A DNA stretch of 64,000 nucleotides from RFSX01 sp964591455 (GCA_964591455.1 CAZQDZ010000011.1:51573-115572); one strand, 5' to 3'; shown: positions 35,713 to 44,698, numbered from the stretch's first letter. Numbers and translations are program-made. The notes: generated by a model not told the origin, from the sequence alone.

Positions 35713-38700
35713 ATGAAGATTTTAAGTAAAATTCTATTGTCTTGTTCCCTCGTTTTCTTTTTTACTAGTACAGTGTTATCACAGTGTGGATTTCCTAATA
35801 ATGTAAAGAATACACTATCACCATCTGCGGTTAAATTTGCATCCTTTGAAGTGAAATTAAACGTACTTATTGTGAAAGATGATAATGGTGGCGGTAATCT
35901 TACTATCGATGATGTTGAACCTAATATAGACGGTGCTGTAGAAGTATTCGAAGATTTGGGTATAACTATAAATACTTGTATCCGAGAATTACATAATACA
36001 GAGATTTACAACGCGAACAACTTTGAAGGTAGACTCTTTAGCTTTGACTGTGAAAGCTTTTATTTATTGATATTTGAAAGTGTTCTTCCTTTTCCTAATG
36101 GCGGGGGCATAGCAACGGGATCAGAAGCAGGTGGAGAGGCATGGGCGAGAAATGATGAAATCACAATAATTCATGAAATCGGTCACTTGTTTGGGCTCGT
36201 ACATACTTTTAATTTGTGTGGTGGAAATGCACGTGAGTTAGTTCAAATTAATGGACAAAGAATTGATTGTAACGGAAATGTACAAACCTGTGATGACATT
36301 ATGCAAATCCCAAATGGGAGGGGAGATTTTTGCTGTGATACTCCAGCTGATAGTGATAGAAGTGAGTGCCATTCAAGCAATATTACTATCGATGCAAATT
36401 GTAATGTAATGGCAGGTGGTGTTCAGAATCCGGTGGGAGATGGATGTAATCAGTTTGTAGATGGAGATAATATTGAAGACTTGGTAAGTAATTATATGTC
36501 GTATTATCCACGTGAATCATTAGCAGGCTGTTTTGATTTCAAATTTTCAGATCATCAAATTGATAGGATGCTCACTTTTGTTCCAAGTGAATTTCCGGAA
36601 CGGATAGGTAATTTTGAAAGCTGTAATGCTGGAGGTGTTTTAACAGTTTTAGAAGGAACCATTTCCGAGAATACGATTATTAGGGATGCAGATTTTACGC
36701 TAGGTGATGCGGATTTGATTATTGAAGGCGCAAACTTGACTTTAATAAATTGCAATGTTGAAGCTGCATTTAATATAGTTTTAAAGAACGGTAGTCTACG
36801 TCTACATAATAGCACAATAGATGCTGGCACATGCCTTAATTTTCCCGTTGATAATTGGCCTGGTATAACAATTGATGGAAAGGGATCTATATTTATGTAT
36901 AACAATAGTGCTTTGCTAAATGCACGTATCCCTATTTCGAACTTTGATAGTAATATTGATGCAGATGTATTTTTCTTAGGCAATGACCTGACTTTAGAAA
37001 CTAGTTCTCGTAGTTCTGGAAGTGCAGTGGATGTAACAGGATATTTGAAAATGGCTGTCTCTGATGCTGAAATTATTGGTAAAATAGAATCTAAAAATAC
37101 TGGAAGCTTTAATCGAGGACCAAGTCTCGTTTCTTTAAATTCTTCTACAATAAATCCTAGTCCAGATGGGTCAAATTTTGCAGCCTTCGATTTAATGGAT
37201 ACGCATCTAAGACTAGGTTTGTGTGAAATAGATGGATTTTCTAATTCATTAGACTCTGAAGATTCTCCTCGCATAAGAATTGTACAAAACCATTTTAAGA
37301 ATGATGGAACTAGTCTGGAAGACATTGATTCAGATGTATTTCTGCTCTTCAATAATCTATTTGAGGATGCTGTAATCGAGTCATCTCCATCTGTGTACTA
37401 CTCCCTAAGAAATAATCATTTCTTATCTTCTCAAGATCAGCCTATTTCTTGTGGGAATGCTTCAACGTGTATAGACGCTGCTAATAGTAGTACATTTAAT
37501 CGTTTTCAAGATAATATATTCAATGCAGATGATAGAGGGGTGACTATAAGAGGTGATCACAGCTCTACACAATTCTTATGCAATGTATTCGATAATGTAA
37601 CTAATAATAACTTTAATTGGGGTGCACCAGTGAATCCAACACAAGCCAACAATCAAAACGGAACATCCAATTTGGTGCAATCGGCAGGCAATTTGTTTTC
37701 TGCATCTGATGTTCATATTTCTGGAAACGCTATAGGAGTTAGTTATTTCTATGACCAGAATATTCCAAGAGAAAATCCAATAATAACTGCATCGGGAGTT
37801 CTGAAAGAATTTGCTGATAAAGAAGCTTTTTGTGGCCCTGCTGGTATTGATTGGTTGCCTCCTGTATTGGAACCAGACCCGACACCGCAAGAGCCTGTAG
37901 GACCAGTAATATTTATTGCTGGATGTCCTGTGGGACAAAAATGTATAAACCCATGTCCTCCAGGTATCAAATGTGGACAAAACTGTCCTCCGGGAATCAA
38001 TTGTCTCCTAGCTTGTCCTCCTGGAATAGATTGCACCCAGCCTTGTCCTCCAGGTATAGATTGTACACAACGTTGTCCTCCTGGAATAGATTGCACCCAG
38101 CCTTGTCCTCCAGGTGTAGTTTGCACAGAACCCTGTCCGCCAGGTATAGATTGCACTCTCCCTTGTTATATAAATTGTAACCCTTGTCTAAGTGAACATT
38201 GTGACCCCATCCGACCTATAAATGACGAAGTTTTAGATTGGGTAGAAGAGTTATATCAGGATAGAGAATCATCTATCGTGGGCTTGCAAGGTAATGCTGA
38301 TGACTATCTAAGCTATTTGATCAGTAATCTATCTATAGAAAACAAAAGTGAACTAATACATAGAATAACTGTAGATAGGATACAATTATCCGAAGCTCAA
38401 ATGAATTCTATATTAGATGTATCTCACTTTTTTACAGAAGAGGAAATGACAGAAATTCTTCTGGTTCACCCTGAGTTAATGTCATTTCCAAAAGTGAATA
38501 AGCGTATTTTTCACTCGTATAGTTTTTCTAAAGAAAATCTCAATAAATTCGAGTCTTCAAGAGCGAATATGAGTGGCGCTGGACTTGGCTATCTATTAGA
38601 ATTAGATTATCTAAATAGAGAAAAATCGGATTTAATAAACTATGCTCTGGAACGATTGGAGATAATGTCTCCAATGGCAAAATTAGAGGCAGAAAACATC

Positions 38701-39345
38701 TGGTTAGCCAGGAAGAATGAGTTTTCAGCACTCTTAGAAATAGTAGATAATTATTTTGAAGTTAGAGAATATGACCTCATGGCAACCAAATTGGCAGAAC
38801 TAAAAACTAGCAGTAGCTTAAGTTTTAGTGAGTTGTCAGACTGTCAGAATTATGAAGTCCTAATGTTATATTTAGCCAGTGAATTACAAGGCGGACGTGA
38901 GATTAATAAACTTGACGATTTGAGTACACTTGAATATGTAGCAAATGCAGGTACAAGATACAGCTCTATGAAAGCTAGAGGCATATTAAGGAAATTCTAT
39001 GACTATGATTTTGATAAAGAAGAATATGGCTCATCAATAGATAAATTGTTGTTTCACCAAGAGCCTGGTCATGGAATTACATCTACTTTTGAGCAAGCAA
39101 ATAATGATGGTCTAACGATGTATCCTAACCCATCATCTGGACAGTATATTTTTTCTAATCAAACTGGCAATGAAATAATTGTGAACATTTTTAGTAGTAC
39201 TGGGACACAAGTAGACCAATATCAGATAAAGGCTATGAATCATAAAGAAGTCATATCACAGTTGATTCCTGGGACTTACTTATGTAAAGTCACGAAACTT
39301 GATGGATCATTAATTAAAATGTCTAAATTGGTGATAATTAATTAA
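35713..39345 (+). CDS. Secreted M43-like metalloprotease with CPPG repeats and T9SS sorting domain
   Basis: About 1210 residues from the ATG at 35713; an earlier in-frame ATG at 35680 is less likely because 35713 gives a standard signal peptide. The zinc motif HEIGHLFGLVHTF lies near residue 154, with a Met-turn-like NYMSYYP near 262; both fit metzincin family M43 (pappalysin-like) proteases. Residues of about 300-690 look like parallel beta-helix or right-handed repeats. A striking tract near 738-817 has eight 10-residue CPPG-type units. A helical region follows (about 830-1110), and a T9SS domain starts at LTMYPNPSSG. The substrate is unknown. It is isolated by long non-coding DNA upstream and a hairpin downstream. 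Confidence 0.85.
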   Translation: MKILSKILLSCSLVFFFTSTVLSQCGFPNNVKNTLSPSAVKFASFEVKLNVLIVKDDNGGGNLTIDDVEPNIDGAVEVFEDLGITINTCIRELHNTEIYNANNFEGRLFSFDCESFYLLIFESVLPFPNGGGIATGSEAGGEAWARNDEITIIHEIGHLFGLVHTFNLCGGNARELVQINGQRIDCNGNVQTCDDIMQIPNGRGDFCCDTPADSDRSECHSSNITIDANCNVMAGGVQNPVGDGCNQFVDGDNIEDLVSNYMSYYPRESLAGCFDFKFSDHQIDRMLTFVPSEFPERIGNFESCNAGGVLTVLEGTISENTIIRDADFTLGDADLIIEGANLTLINCNVEAAFNIVLKNGSLRLHNSTIDAGTCLNFPVDNWPGITIDGKGSIFMYNNSALLNARIPISNFDSNIDADVFFLGNDLTLETSSRSSGSAVDVTGYLKMAVSDAEIIGKIESKNTGSFNRGPSLVSLNSSTINPSPDGSNFAAFDLMDTHLRLGLCEIDGFSNSLDSEDSPRIRIVQNHFKNDGTSLEDIDSDVFLLFNNLFEDAVIESSPSVYYSLRNNHFLSSQDQPISCGNASTCIDAANSSTFNRFQDNIFNADDRGVTIRGDHSSTQFLCNVFDNVTNNNFNWGAPVNPTQANNQNGTSNLVQSAGNLFSASDVHISGNAIGVSYFYDQNIPRENPIITASGVLKEFADKEAFCGPAGIDWLPPVLEPDPTPQEPVGPVIFIAGCPVGQKCINPCPPGIKCGQNCPPGINCLLACPPGIDCTQPCPPGIDCTQRCPPGIDCTQPCPPGVVCTEPCPPGIDCTLPCYINCNPCLSEHCDPIRPINDEVLDWVEELYQDRESSIVGLQGNADDYLSYLISNLSIENKSELIHRITVDRIQLSEAQMNSILDVSHFFTEEEMTEILLVHPELMSFPKVNKRIFHSYSFSKENLNKFESSRANMSGAGLGYLLELDYLNREKSDLINYALERLEIMSPMAKLEAENIWLARKNEFSALLEIVDNYFEVREYDLMATKLAELKTSSSLSFSELSDCQNYEVLMLYLASELQGGREINKLDDLSTLEYVANAGTRYSSMKARGILRKFYDYDFDKEEYGSSIDKLLFHQEPGHGITSTFEQANNDGLTMYPNPSSGQYIFSNQTGNEIIVNIFSSTGTQVDQYQIKAMNHKEVISQLIPGTYLCKVTKLDGSLIKMSKLVIIN
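37924..38163 (+). repeat. Eight 30 bp units encoding CPPGxxC repeats
   Basis: The units translate as CPVGQKCINP, CPPGIKCGQN, CPPGINCLLA, CPPGIDCTQP, CPPGIDCTQR, CPPGIDCTQP, CPPGVVCTEP and CPPGIDCTLP. A 43 bp DNA stretch starting at 38013 recurs exactly at 38073, a 60 bp period, so part of the array duplicated recently. Sixteen Cys lie in 80 residues. Confidence 0.95.
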
Positions 39346-39350
39346 ACTAG

Positions 39351-39389
39351 AAAGGTGGTTGGCAGCTAGATAGCCTGTTAACCACCTTT
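39351..39389 (+). terminator. Hairpin after the metalloprotease gene
   Basis: AAAGGTGGTT and AACCACCTTT form a perfect 10 bp stem around a 19-base loop with a nested GGC/GCC. The following T run is short, so termination may be partial. It begins 5 bp after the stop codon. Confidence 0.6.
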
Positions 39390-39400
39390 AATTTCCAAAT

Positions 39401-40921
39401 ATGCTAGAATTACGAGCCCTTCGATTAGCCTTTTTTTTGTTACTGTTGCATGTATCTGCATCTGCACAAAGTACTTTCAAGGAGAGTCTTGGAATAGCTA
39501 GTGATGAACCCAATACAGCAAACAAAATTGTAGAATATAATGGTGATTATTATATAAGTGGAAATTATTTCGATCAAGAAATAGGGCACTGGACAGCGTT
39601 CTATGCTGTGTATGATAATGAGGGTAATCAATTGCGTCATATAACAGAGCAGGTGGATACGATACCTGATAATATGTTAGGAGATGATATAGCTGTAGAT
39701 GAATCTGGATTATACCATTTAGGTCATTTTGGACTTATTAGTAAAATCGCTCATTATAATGTTTCTTCAGATTCTATGTGGATAGTAAAAGAGATAGATA
39801 TTGTAGAGGCTAACTTTCAACCACTAGATATGATATATGATGAAATATCAGGAAAATTTATTTTAGCTGGTAGAAATGTCAATCGAGATGAGTTTAGCCA
39901 GTTAAAATTGATGAGTATTTCTGATAATGAGACAGATATGTTTTGTGGCTCACCCAGTTTTAATAGTAGTGTTGCTGGCAGATCATTGACTCTAAATTCT
40001 AAAAATGAGATAGTAGTTCTTAGTAGTAAATTCTTCAATAATGTAAGTCCTAGTAAAGCATTTATTACAATTTTAGATACTGATATGAATCTTTTGAGTA
40101 GTACGCAAGGATCATTTGATGAGATAACGATTACACCTAAGCAAGAGTTAAGTATAGATCACGAGGATAATATCTTAATAACTGGAGTAGATAGAATCAA
40201 TGACACAATATACCAGATGGCATTGAAACTGGATCCACAAGGCAAGTTAATATGGAAAAGCATTGTCGATTACAATCATAATAATTACTTATTAAGAGGT
40301 TCTTGGGGTGGCGGAATGAAGGAATCTCATGAGAAAGATGGATATATCCTTGCAGGTTCAGAGGCTTATCAGAATGATAGGAATGCTTCTGATACGTTGA
40401 TCGTCAAGGCAGCAATAGCCAAAGTAGATACTGTAGGTAATGAATTGTGGTATAGAACTTATACTTTTAGAACTGGTGCCAAAGTTTCAGATATTTTTGA
40501 TGATTTTGAATTGACAAGTGATGGTGGGTATATTTTTACTGGAGATAGTGCTGATTTTACTGTGATCATCGATGGTGATGATCATGAGAGGCTTCCTTGG
40601 GTGAAATCTATTATTCTCAAGACCGACTCAGAAGGAAGGATAGATATGGATGGAACAACCAATATTTCTATTACATCACAAGAATCCATAACTGTTTATC
40701 CCAATCCTGTAGTGGATAGACTTTCCATAACACAGGACATAGGCGAGTCTTTAGATGTTCTGATATATGACATGTCAGGTAATCTGATGGATGAATTCCA
40801 GTCTAGCGGCAAAGACCATACTATTGTATTGGATGTGCATGATTATTCTAGCGGCAGTTACAGTATTATTTCTAGACGTAAGGATGGAAGAACGCTGACA
40901 ACTCAGTTTGTTAAGTTATAG
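39401..40921 (+). CDS. T9SS type A sorting domain-containing secreted protein
   Basis: 506 residues. The signal peptide ends near SASAQ. The body has repeated strand units with Asp-rich turns (DIAVDESGLYHLGHFG, ILAGRNVNRDEF, LDPQGKLIWKS) suggesting a beta-propeller; I recognise no enzyme motif. The C-terminal sorting domain is clear: ITVYPNPVVDRLSITQ, LIYDMSGNLMDEF and SSGSYSIISRRKDGRTLTTQ. The gene starts shortly after the hairpin ending the metalloprotease gene, in the same direction. Confidence 0.84.
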   Translation: MLELRALRLAFFLLLLHVSASAQSTFKESLGIASDEPNTANKIVEYNGDYYISGNYFDQEIGHWTAFYAVYDNEGNQLRHITEQVDTIPDNMLGDDIAVDESGLYHLGHFGLISKIAHYNVSSDSMWIVKEIDIVEANFQPLDMIYDEISGKFILAGRNVNRDEFSQLKLMSISDNETDMFCGSPSFNSSVAGRSLTLNSKNEIVVLSSKFFNNVSPSKAFITILDTDMNLLSSTQGSFDEITITPKQELSIDHEDNILITGVDRINDTIYQMALKLDPQGKLIWKSIVDYNHNNYLLRGSWGGGMKESHEKDGYILAGSEAYQNDRNASDTLIVKAAIAKVDTVGNELWYRTYTFRTGAKVSDIFDDFELTSDGGYIFTGDSADFTVIIDGDDHERLPWVKSIILKTDSEGRIDMDGTTNISITSQESITVYPNPVVDRLSITQDIGESLDVLIYDMSGNLMDEFQSSGKDHTIVLDVHDYSSGSYSIISRRKDGRTLTTQFVKL

Positions 40922-41114
40922 TATGAAAATTGGTATTCCTATAATCCAGTAAGTGAGTATATAACTTGCAAGTCCATCTTTGGTATAAGTAAAAGCTTAT
41001 AAAAGAAATGATTATGGTTCTCCTGTCTCTATTAGTCTTCATTGCGATTGTATTGTATAAATCTAAAGAGATGTTCTTAGAAGACACTGCTTGATTTGTT
41101 CATCTCTAATATGT

Positions 41115-41151
41115 TTGCGATGAATTGAAGATCTTGGAAGAATAAAAAAAG
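41115..41151 (-). repeat. 37 bp element shared with 32138-32174, copy 2
   Basis: TTGCGATGAATTG then AAGATCTTGGAAGAATAAAA on the plus strand. The two copies differ at two positions and both sit directly downstream of a minus-strand terminator T run. Confidence 0.7.
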
Positions 41152-41177
41152 ACTCCCACCATTTTGTGGTAGGAGTC
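41144..41177 (-). terminator. Terminator of the sigma/anti-sigma/barrel operon
   Basis: On the minus strand GACTCCTACCA and TGGTGGGAGTC pair over 11 bp (one G-U) around CAAAA, then seven T. It lies 65 bp after the barrel gene's stop. Confidence 0.85.
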
Positions 41178-41242
41178 ATTATTGATCTTGCAGGTTGTAT
41201 TAATTATAATTGAACTATTAGGGTAGGCTTATCAGTAGTCTT

Positions 41243-42067
41243 CTATCTCGGAATAATATTTATTCCAAAGTTAATTGGTGTCACATTGCCAAAGTCCGGA
41301 CCTCCGATGGCATTATCCTGAAATAAGTAGTTTAATCCATATTGCACATAGAAGTTAAGATGTCCGATGCCTATTCTGCCTTCGATTAATCCCATGCTTT
41401 TTCTTAGGTTGAATTCGCCTCTGGTTTTGGTTTTGTCTCCTTCAGTTGTCTTATACTTGTATTGACTTCCAAGGAGAATCTGATGTACATATCCTACACC
41501 AAGATGAAGCGCTTTTCTACGTTTTCTTACATTGGTACTGAATTCAAGCAAGAACGGAATCTGCAAATAAGTGGCTCTGAGTCTGTTTTTTCTCAACTCT
41601 GGCACATCAAAATTTATGGCAGAAAGTAAAGTAGGTTGATTTCTTTCTAAGGCATAATCTTGTGACATCGAATAATGTACCCAATTAAACTTTAGACCGG
41701 TAGTGAATCCAAATCTTGCTTTCGCATTATCTGGTCCAAAATTGATGTGAGCATCTACTGCTGTAATACCGACATTAATGGATCTCCAAAGTACCTGATC
41801 TAGAAAATCTAGTTCAGAAGGTAAGTCTAGACTGCCTTCACTATCTACATAAGTAGATATACCAAAGTCCATTCTGCCTAATCGGATGGTAACAGATCTG
41901 CCATCGACATCATAGTTGGGTATATCCATGGAAACATGTTTTCTTTCAATGATGGTGTCGGCTTCTGTTTCTGTCGTTGTCGTTGTCGTTATTTCTATCT
42001 CTGTCTGAGCTGATACTGTGAAACCCATTAACAATAAAAGCGTAATTAATAAGTATGTATTTTTCAT
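41243..42067 (-). CDS. Outer-membrane beta-barrel protein
   Basis: 274 residues. A signal peptide ends near VSAQ. A Thr-rich segment (ITTTTTTETEADT) follows, encoded partly by three GTCGTT units at 41973-41990. The rest has alternating polar/hydrophobic strands: RFGFTTGLKFNWVHYSM, YLQIPFLLEFST, LHLGVGYVHQILLG, and FYVQYGLNYLFQ, ending GINIIPR, as in small porin-like outer-membrane proteins. The gene is 7 bp downstream of the anti-sigma-like gene, so the operon is sigma, anti-sigma, barrel. It may be the operon's effector or a sensor of envelope state. Confidence 0.7.
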   Translation of the reverse strand: MKNTYLLITLLLLMGFTVSAQTEIEITTTTTTETEADTIIERKHVSMDIPNYDVDGRSVTIRLGRMDFGISTYVDSEGSLDLPSELDFLDQVLWRSINVGITAVDAHINFGPDNAKARFGFTTGLKFNWVHYSMSQDYALERNQPTLLSAINFDVPELRKNRLRATYLQIPFLLEFSTNVRKRRKALHLGVGYVHQILLGSQYKYKTTEGDKTKTRGEFNLRKSMGLIEGRIGIGHLNFYVQYGLNYLFQDNAIGGPDFGNVTPINFGINIIPR

Positions 42068-42074
42068 AATTAAA

Positions 42075-43022
42075 TTATTTCGTGAATGATTCAGGAATTA
42101 ATGCCTCTTTTACATCTCGTACTGCAGATTTGAGATTATCAGTGGCAAATGATTGTGATATATCTATTTCCTCAAATGACTGAGGAACAAGAAGATTTTT
42201 CCAGTTAGGAGATTTTTTTTCTTTTCTATTGACAGCAACAACTAATTCTATACGTCTATTTTTTCCTTCTAGCAATGTAAGTCCTCTCTTGTTTAATTCT
42301 TGGATTGGAGTAACATTTGCAATTGGCGTGGATGAATTTATTAGTTTCGTAGTTTGCGTTTCTTCTGAATCGACAGAAGCTAAACTTGGCTCAGGAATTA
42401 TGGTTGATGTTTGGATTGATTCGTTTGGACTAGCAATCGAGTTCGGCTTTGGAAATGTTGGTGTTGCTGATGTACTAGCAATAACTTCAGAATTGATTTT
42501 TATCTCAGAAGCAGCTTGTTTTTCTACACCTCTTGTGGAAGTTGTTTGAGGGTAGAAACTATCATTCTTATTAGTATCAGGGCTAATTTCCTGATTGGCC
42601 ATAGGAGGAAGATGCTGAATGGCTTGAGTTGATTTTAATTCAGGCTGTTCTATTTTTTTTGATTGGCTGTGTTCTAGTTGTTTGACTTTGTTATAATCTA
42701 ATTGCTCTGGTTGGCCATGTCTTAGATTGTCATTTATTGAAATCGGATTTTGATTGATAAAAAATATTATTCCTAAAAGTGCTAGAGAAAGTATAGAAAA
42801 CCATGGTAGTAAGTTTCGTCTTTTTTTGGAAAATTCTTTTCTCTCATAGATTACATTGGTATCCTCTGTAATCAAAGGTGCTTTCATGTACTCTTCGATC
42901 TCTTCCTTAATCATAGGATTGCTCAGCAAAAATGCATCAAAGGCAGCTTTGTCTTCTGCATTCATGCGTCCTTCGATATAATCGATGACGTGCACTTCGT
43001 AATTTAATCTATTGATATCCAT
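42075..43022 (-). CDS. Anti-sigma factor-like membrane protein
   Basis: 315 residues. The N-terminal 50 residues (VIDYIEGRMNAEDKAAFDAF, LSNPMIKEEIEEY) resemble the short anti-sigma domain that binds ECF sigma factors in Bacteroidota. A single transmembrane helix (about residues 72-91; LPWFSILSLALLGIIFFI) is followed by a long Ser/Thr/Pro-rich periplasmic part with no recognised fold. The gene overlaps the ECF sigma gene by 14 bp, as expected for a translationally coupled sigma/anti-sigma pair. Confidence 0.75.
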   Translation of the reverse strand: MDINRLNYEVHVIDYIEGRMNAEDKAAFDAFLLSNPMIKEEIEEYMKAPLITEDTNVIYERKEFSKKRRNLLPWFSILSLALLGIIFFINQNPISINDNLRHGQPEQLDYNKVKQLEHSQSKKIEQPELKSTQAIQHLPPMANQEISPDTNKNDSFYPQTTSTRGVEKQAASEIKINSEVIASTSATPTFPKPNSIASPNESIQTSTIIPEPSLASVDSEETQTTKLINSSTPIANVTPIQELNKRGLTLLEGKNRRIELVVAVNRKEKKSPNWKNLLVPQSFEEIDISQSFATDNLKSAVRDVKEALIPESFTK

Positions 43023-43509
43023 GATTTTTGGATTGAATTGTATTTAATTCAGTAATAATATTTTTCATTTTCTTTCTGGCTCTGAAAATCTGGACTTTAA
43101 CCAAGCTCTCATTGAACGCCAGAATATCTCCTATTTCCTTATAACTGTATCCCTGCCAATCTCTGAGCATTATAATTTGACGTTGCTTCTCTGGTAATTG
43201 GTCAAAGGCTTTCTCTAGTATATCTGTTGTTTCTATAGAATTAGATGTTGTACTCTTTTCAGGCAACTGACCACTTAATTGTGTTCTGCTCAGCTTCCGC
43301 TTGTCGTCTATCATTTTATTATGCAAGACCTTATACAAGAAGGCATGGGCATAATCTAAGGTTACTTTTTGCCTGTTGACCCAGAGCTTAGCCAGGCTTT
43401 CCTGCACTAAGTCTTGTGACCAGCTATATTCTCTTGTAAGTTTTAGCGCATATCTGAGTAGTCTGTCAGAAAAGCTATCTACAAGCTGATTATATTCTGT
43501 TCGAGTCAA
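43009..43509 (-). CDS. ECF-type RNA polymerase sigma factor
   Basis: 166 residues. Region 2 is seen in RLLRYALKLTREYSWSQDLV and ESLAKLWVN; region 4 in QLPEKQRQIIMLRDWQGYSY and KEIGDILAFNESLVKVQIFR. The length and lack of regions 1 and 3 fit the ECF group. It directs RNA polymerase to a small regulon, usually envelope-related, and is likely held by the overlapping downstream anti-sigma gene. A TGTAAC-N16-CGTA arrangement sits 30-55 bp upstream and may be its own target promoter. Confidence 0.92.
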   Translation of the reverse strand: MTRTEYNQLVDSFSDRLLRYALKLTREYSWSQDLVQESLAKLWVNRQKVTLDYAHAFLYKVLHNKMIDDKRKLSRTQLSGQLPEKSTTSNSIETTDILEKAFDQLPEKQRQIIMLRDWQGYSYKEIGDILAFNESLVKVQIFRARKKMKNIITELNTIQSKNHGYQ

Positions 43510-43538
43510 TGAGTTGTTTTTTCCTTTGTTTCCCCTAT

Positions 43539-43564
43539 TACGGACGAGGGTACGGAAAGTTACA
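43539..43564 (-). promoter_or_regulatory. Possible ECF autoregulatory promoter
   Basis: On the minus strand, TGTAAC (43559-43564) and CGTA (43539-43542) are separated by 16 bases, a spacing and sequence typical of ECF promoters (-35 AAC core and -10 CGT). It lies about 30 bp upstream of the sigma gene start. Confidence 0.4.
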
Positions 43565-43722
43565 CAGGGTAGGAATATTTTTTTGAAAGATTAGGGTAGG
43601 GGATATAGAGGTGTAGTGAATTTAGGAGAGCCAGGGTCAATTAGCGCCAGTAGTATGAGGTATATAGTGGGTTCAATGGCTCCAGCAAGTACAATGGGTT
43701 CTAGTGGAAACTGATGTAGCTA

Positions 43723-44109
43723 CTATTCTAAAACAAATAACTTATTACAATATTCAAAACTATTTATACCTGATTTCTCAGTATTTACAAATAATGAATC
43801 TGCACGTAATTCAATAAAAAAGGAAGTGTAGTCAGCTAATGCTTCAGGTCCAAAGGTGCCATCGCCGGTTAGGATTACATCTATATCGCCATTTTCTGTA
43901 GGTAGGGTAACCATATTATCTGGTTCAAAGTAGCAAGCCTCTGTCCCAAATTCATAGAGTATAATGGCATCACACTCTTGGGAAAAAAGCAAATAGGAGA
44001 GGCATCCGATAGGGACAGCACCGGTTTCATCTATAGAATCATCATCATTACATGAAGAGATGATTGTAATCAAGGATAATAAAAGTGCGAAGAGTGGAAG
44101 CGATTTCAT
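43723..44109 (-). CDS. Small lipoprotein of unknown function
   Basis: 128 residues. A signal peptide with the lipobox IISSC is followed by an acidic spacer NDDDSIDE. The mature chain has five further Cys (CLSY, QECD, ACYF, YCNK) and is otherwise acidic. No family is recognised. The Cys at the first mature position and the Asp-rich start suggest surface exposure in this phylum. It lies 213 bp upstream of the sigma gene on the same strand; whether it belongs to that regulon is unknown. Confidence 0.7.
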   Translation of the reverse strand: MKSLPLFALLLSLITIISSCNDDDSIDETGAVPIGCLSYLLFSQECDAIILYEFGTEACYFEPDNMVTLPTENGDIDVILTGDGTFGPEALADYTSFFIELRADSLFVNTEKSGINSFEYCNKLFVLE

Positions 44110-44194
44110 AAGTCTCTGTTTTGATTGTTAGACATCAAAATAGTACTTATTTGTTGGTAGGCTGATATGTTTTTTCGATAGAGTGTTCATCACG

Positions 44195-44293
44195 ACGCAA
44201 AAAAAAAGATCTCACTCTTTAGCAAGATCTTTTTAATCCATTTTTTCATTATCTATCTATTATATAGACAAGTAATTGTCGTTCTACCCCTAT
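44195..44293. repeat. 99 bp direct repeat, copy 1
   Basis: The first 83 bases match 44428-44510 with about five mismatches. Six unlike bases and an identical CTACCCCTAT follow at the same distance in both. Homology may reach further upstream (GTTGGTAGGCTGAT at 44153-44166 against GTTGGTAGCTGAT at 44395-44407). AAAAAGATCT and AGATCTTTTT make a perfect 10 bp hairpin within it. Confidence 0.85.
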
Positions 44294-44427
44294 TCCAAAT
44301 GTGTTAAGATTAAAATGAGTTTATAAAAACTAGGAATGACAGGGTTTTGGGGGCCTCTTTTAAAGTTGTCCGCAAGACAGACGGCGCTCTTTTGGTTGGT
44401 AGCTGATTCTCTAGATAGATCAGTATA

Positions 44428-44526
44428 ACGCAAAAAAAAAGATCCTACTCTTTAGCAAGATCTTTTTAATCCATTTTTTCATTATCTATCTGTAATAAAG
44501 ACAAGTAATTAAAAGCCTACCCCTAT
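44428..44526. repeat. 99 bp direct repeat, copy 2
   Basis: Copy starts are 233 bp apart. Here the hairpin reads AAAAAGATC / GATCTTTTT with a changed base beside the loop. Poly-A on one side and poly-T on the other would make it a bidirectional terminator, yet no gene ends here. Confidence 0.85.
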
Positions 44527-44698
44527 ATAGATTATAATTTTTTTTGATTTCTTTCAATATTGATGGCTATACAGAAATGAATTGGTTTTTCATGTTTGTT
44601 TACTAAGTCTGACTAAAAACAATGTAAGCATATCTTAACATTAACACTATTTATATTACTTTATGTAAACTTATATTGACATTATTGCAAGATTTAGT

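Larger units (their letters stand above)
40922..41242. other. Intergenic region, 321 bp, with one small ORF and a terminator
   Basis: A 28-codon ORF at 41008-41094 (MIMVLLSLLVFIAIVLYKS then KEMFLEDTA) would encode a single membrane helix with a charged tail. No ribosome-binding site is evident; it may be chance. The minus-strand terminator of the beta-barrel gene and the second copy of a 37 bp element lie in the rest. Confidence 0.4.

Noticed and set aside
36555..37352. 265-codon open frame on the minus strand inside the metalloprotease gene
   Set aside because: It lies wholly within a well-supported gene on the other strand, shows no domain or signal peptide, and is a composition shadow.
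37924..38163. CRISPR-like 30 bp periodicity
   Set aside because: The units are contiguous, have no spacers and encode in-frame CPPG repeats of a secreted protein.
41973..41990. Three GTCGTT units in the barrel gene
   Set aside because: A short Thr-coding microsatellite in frame; changes would not shift the frame and no function is evident.
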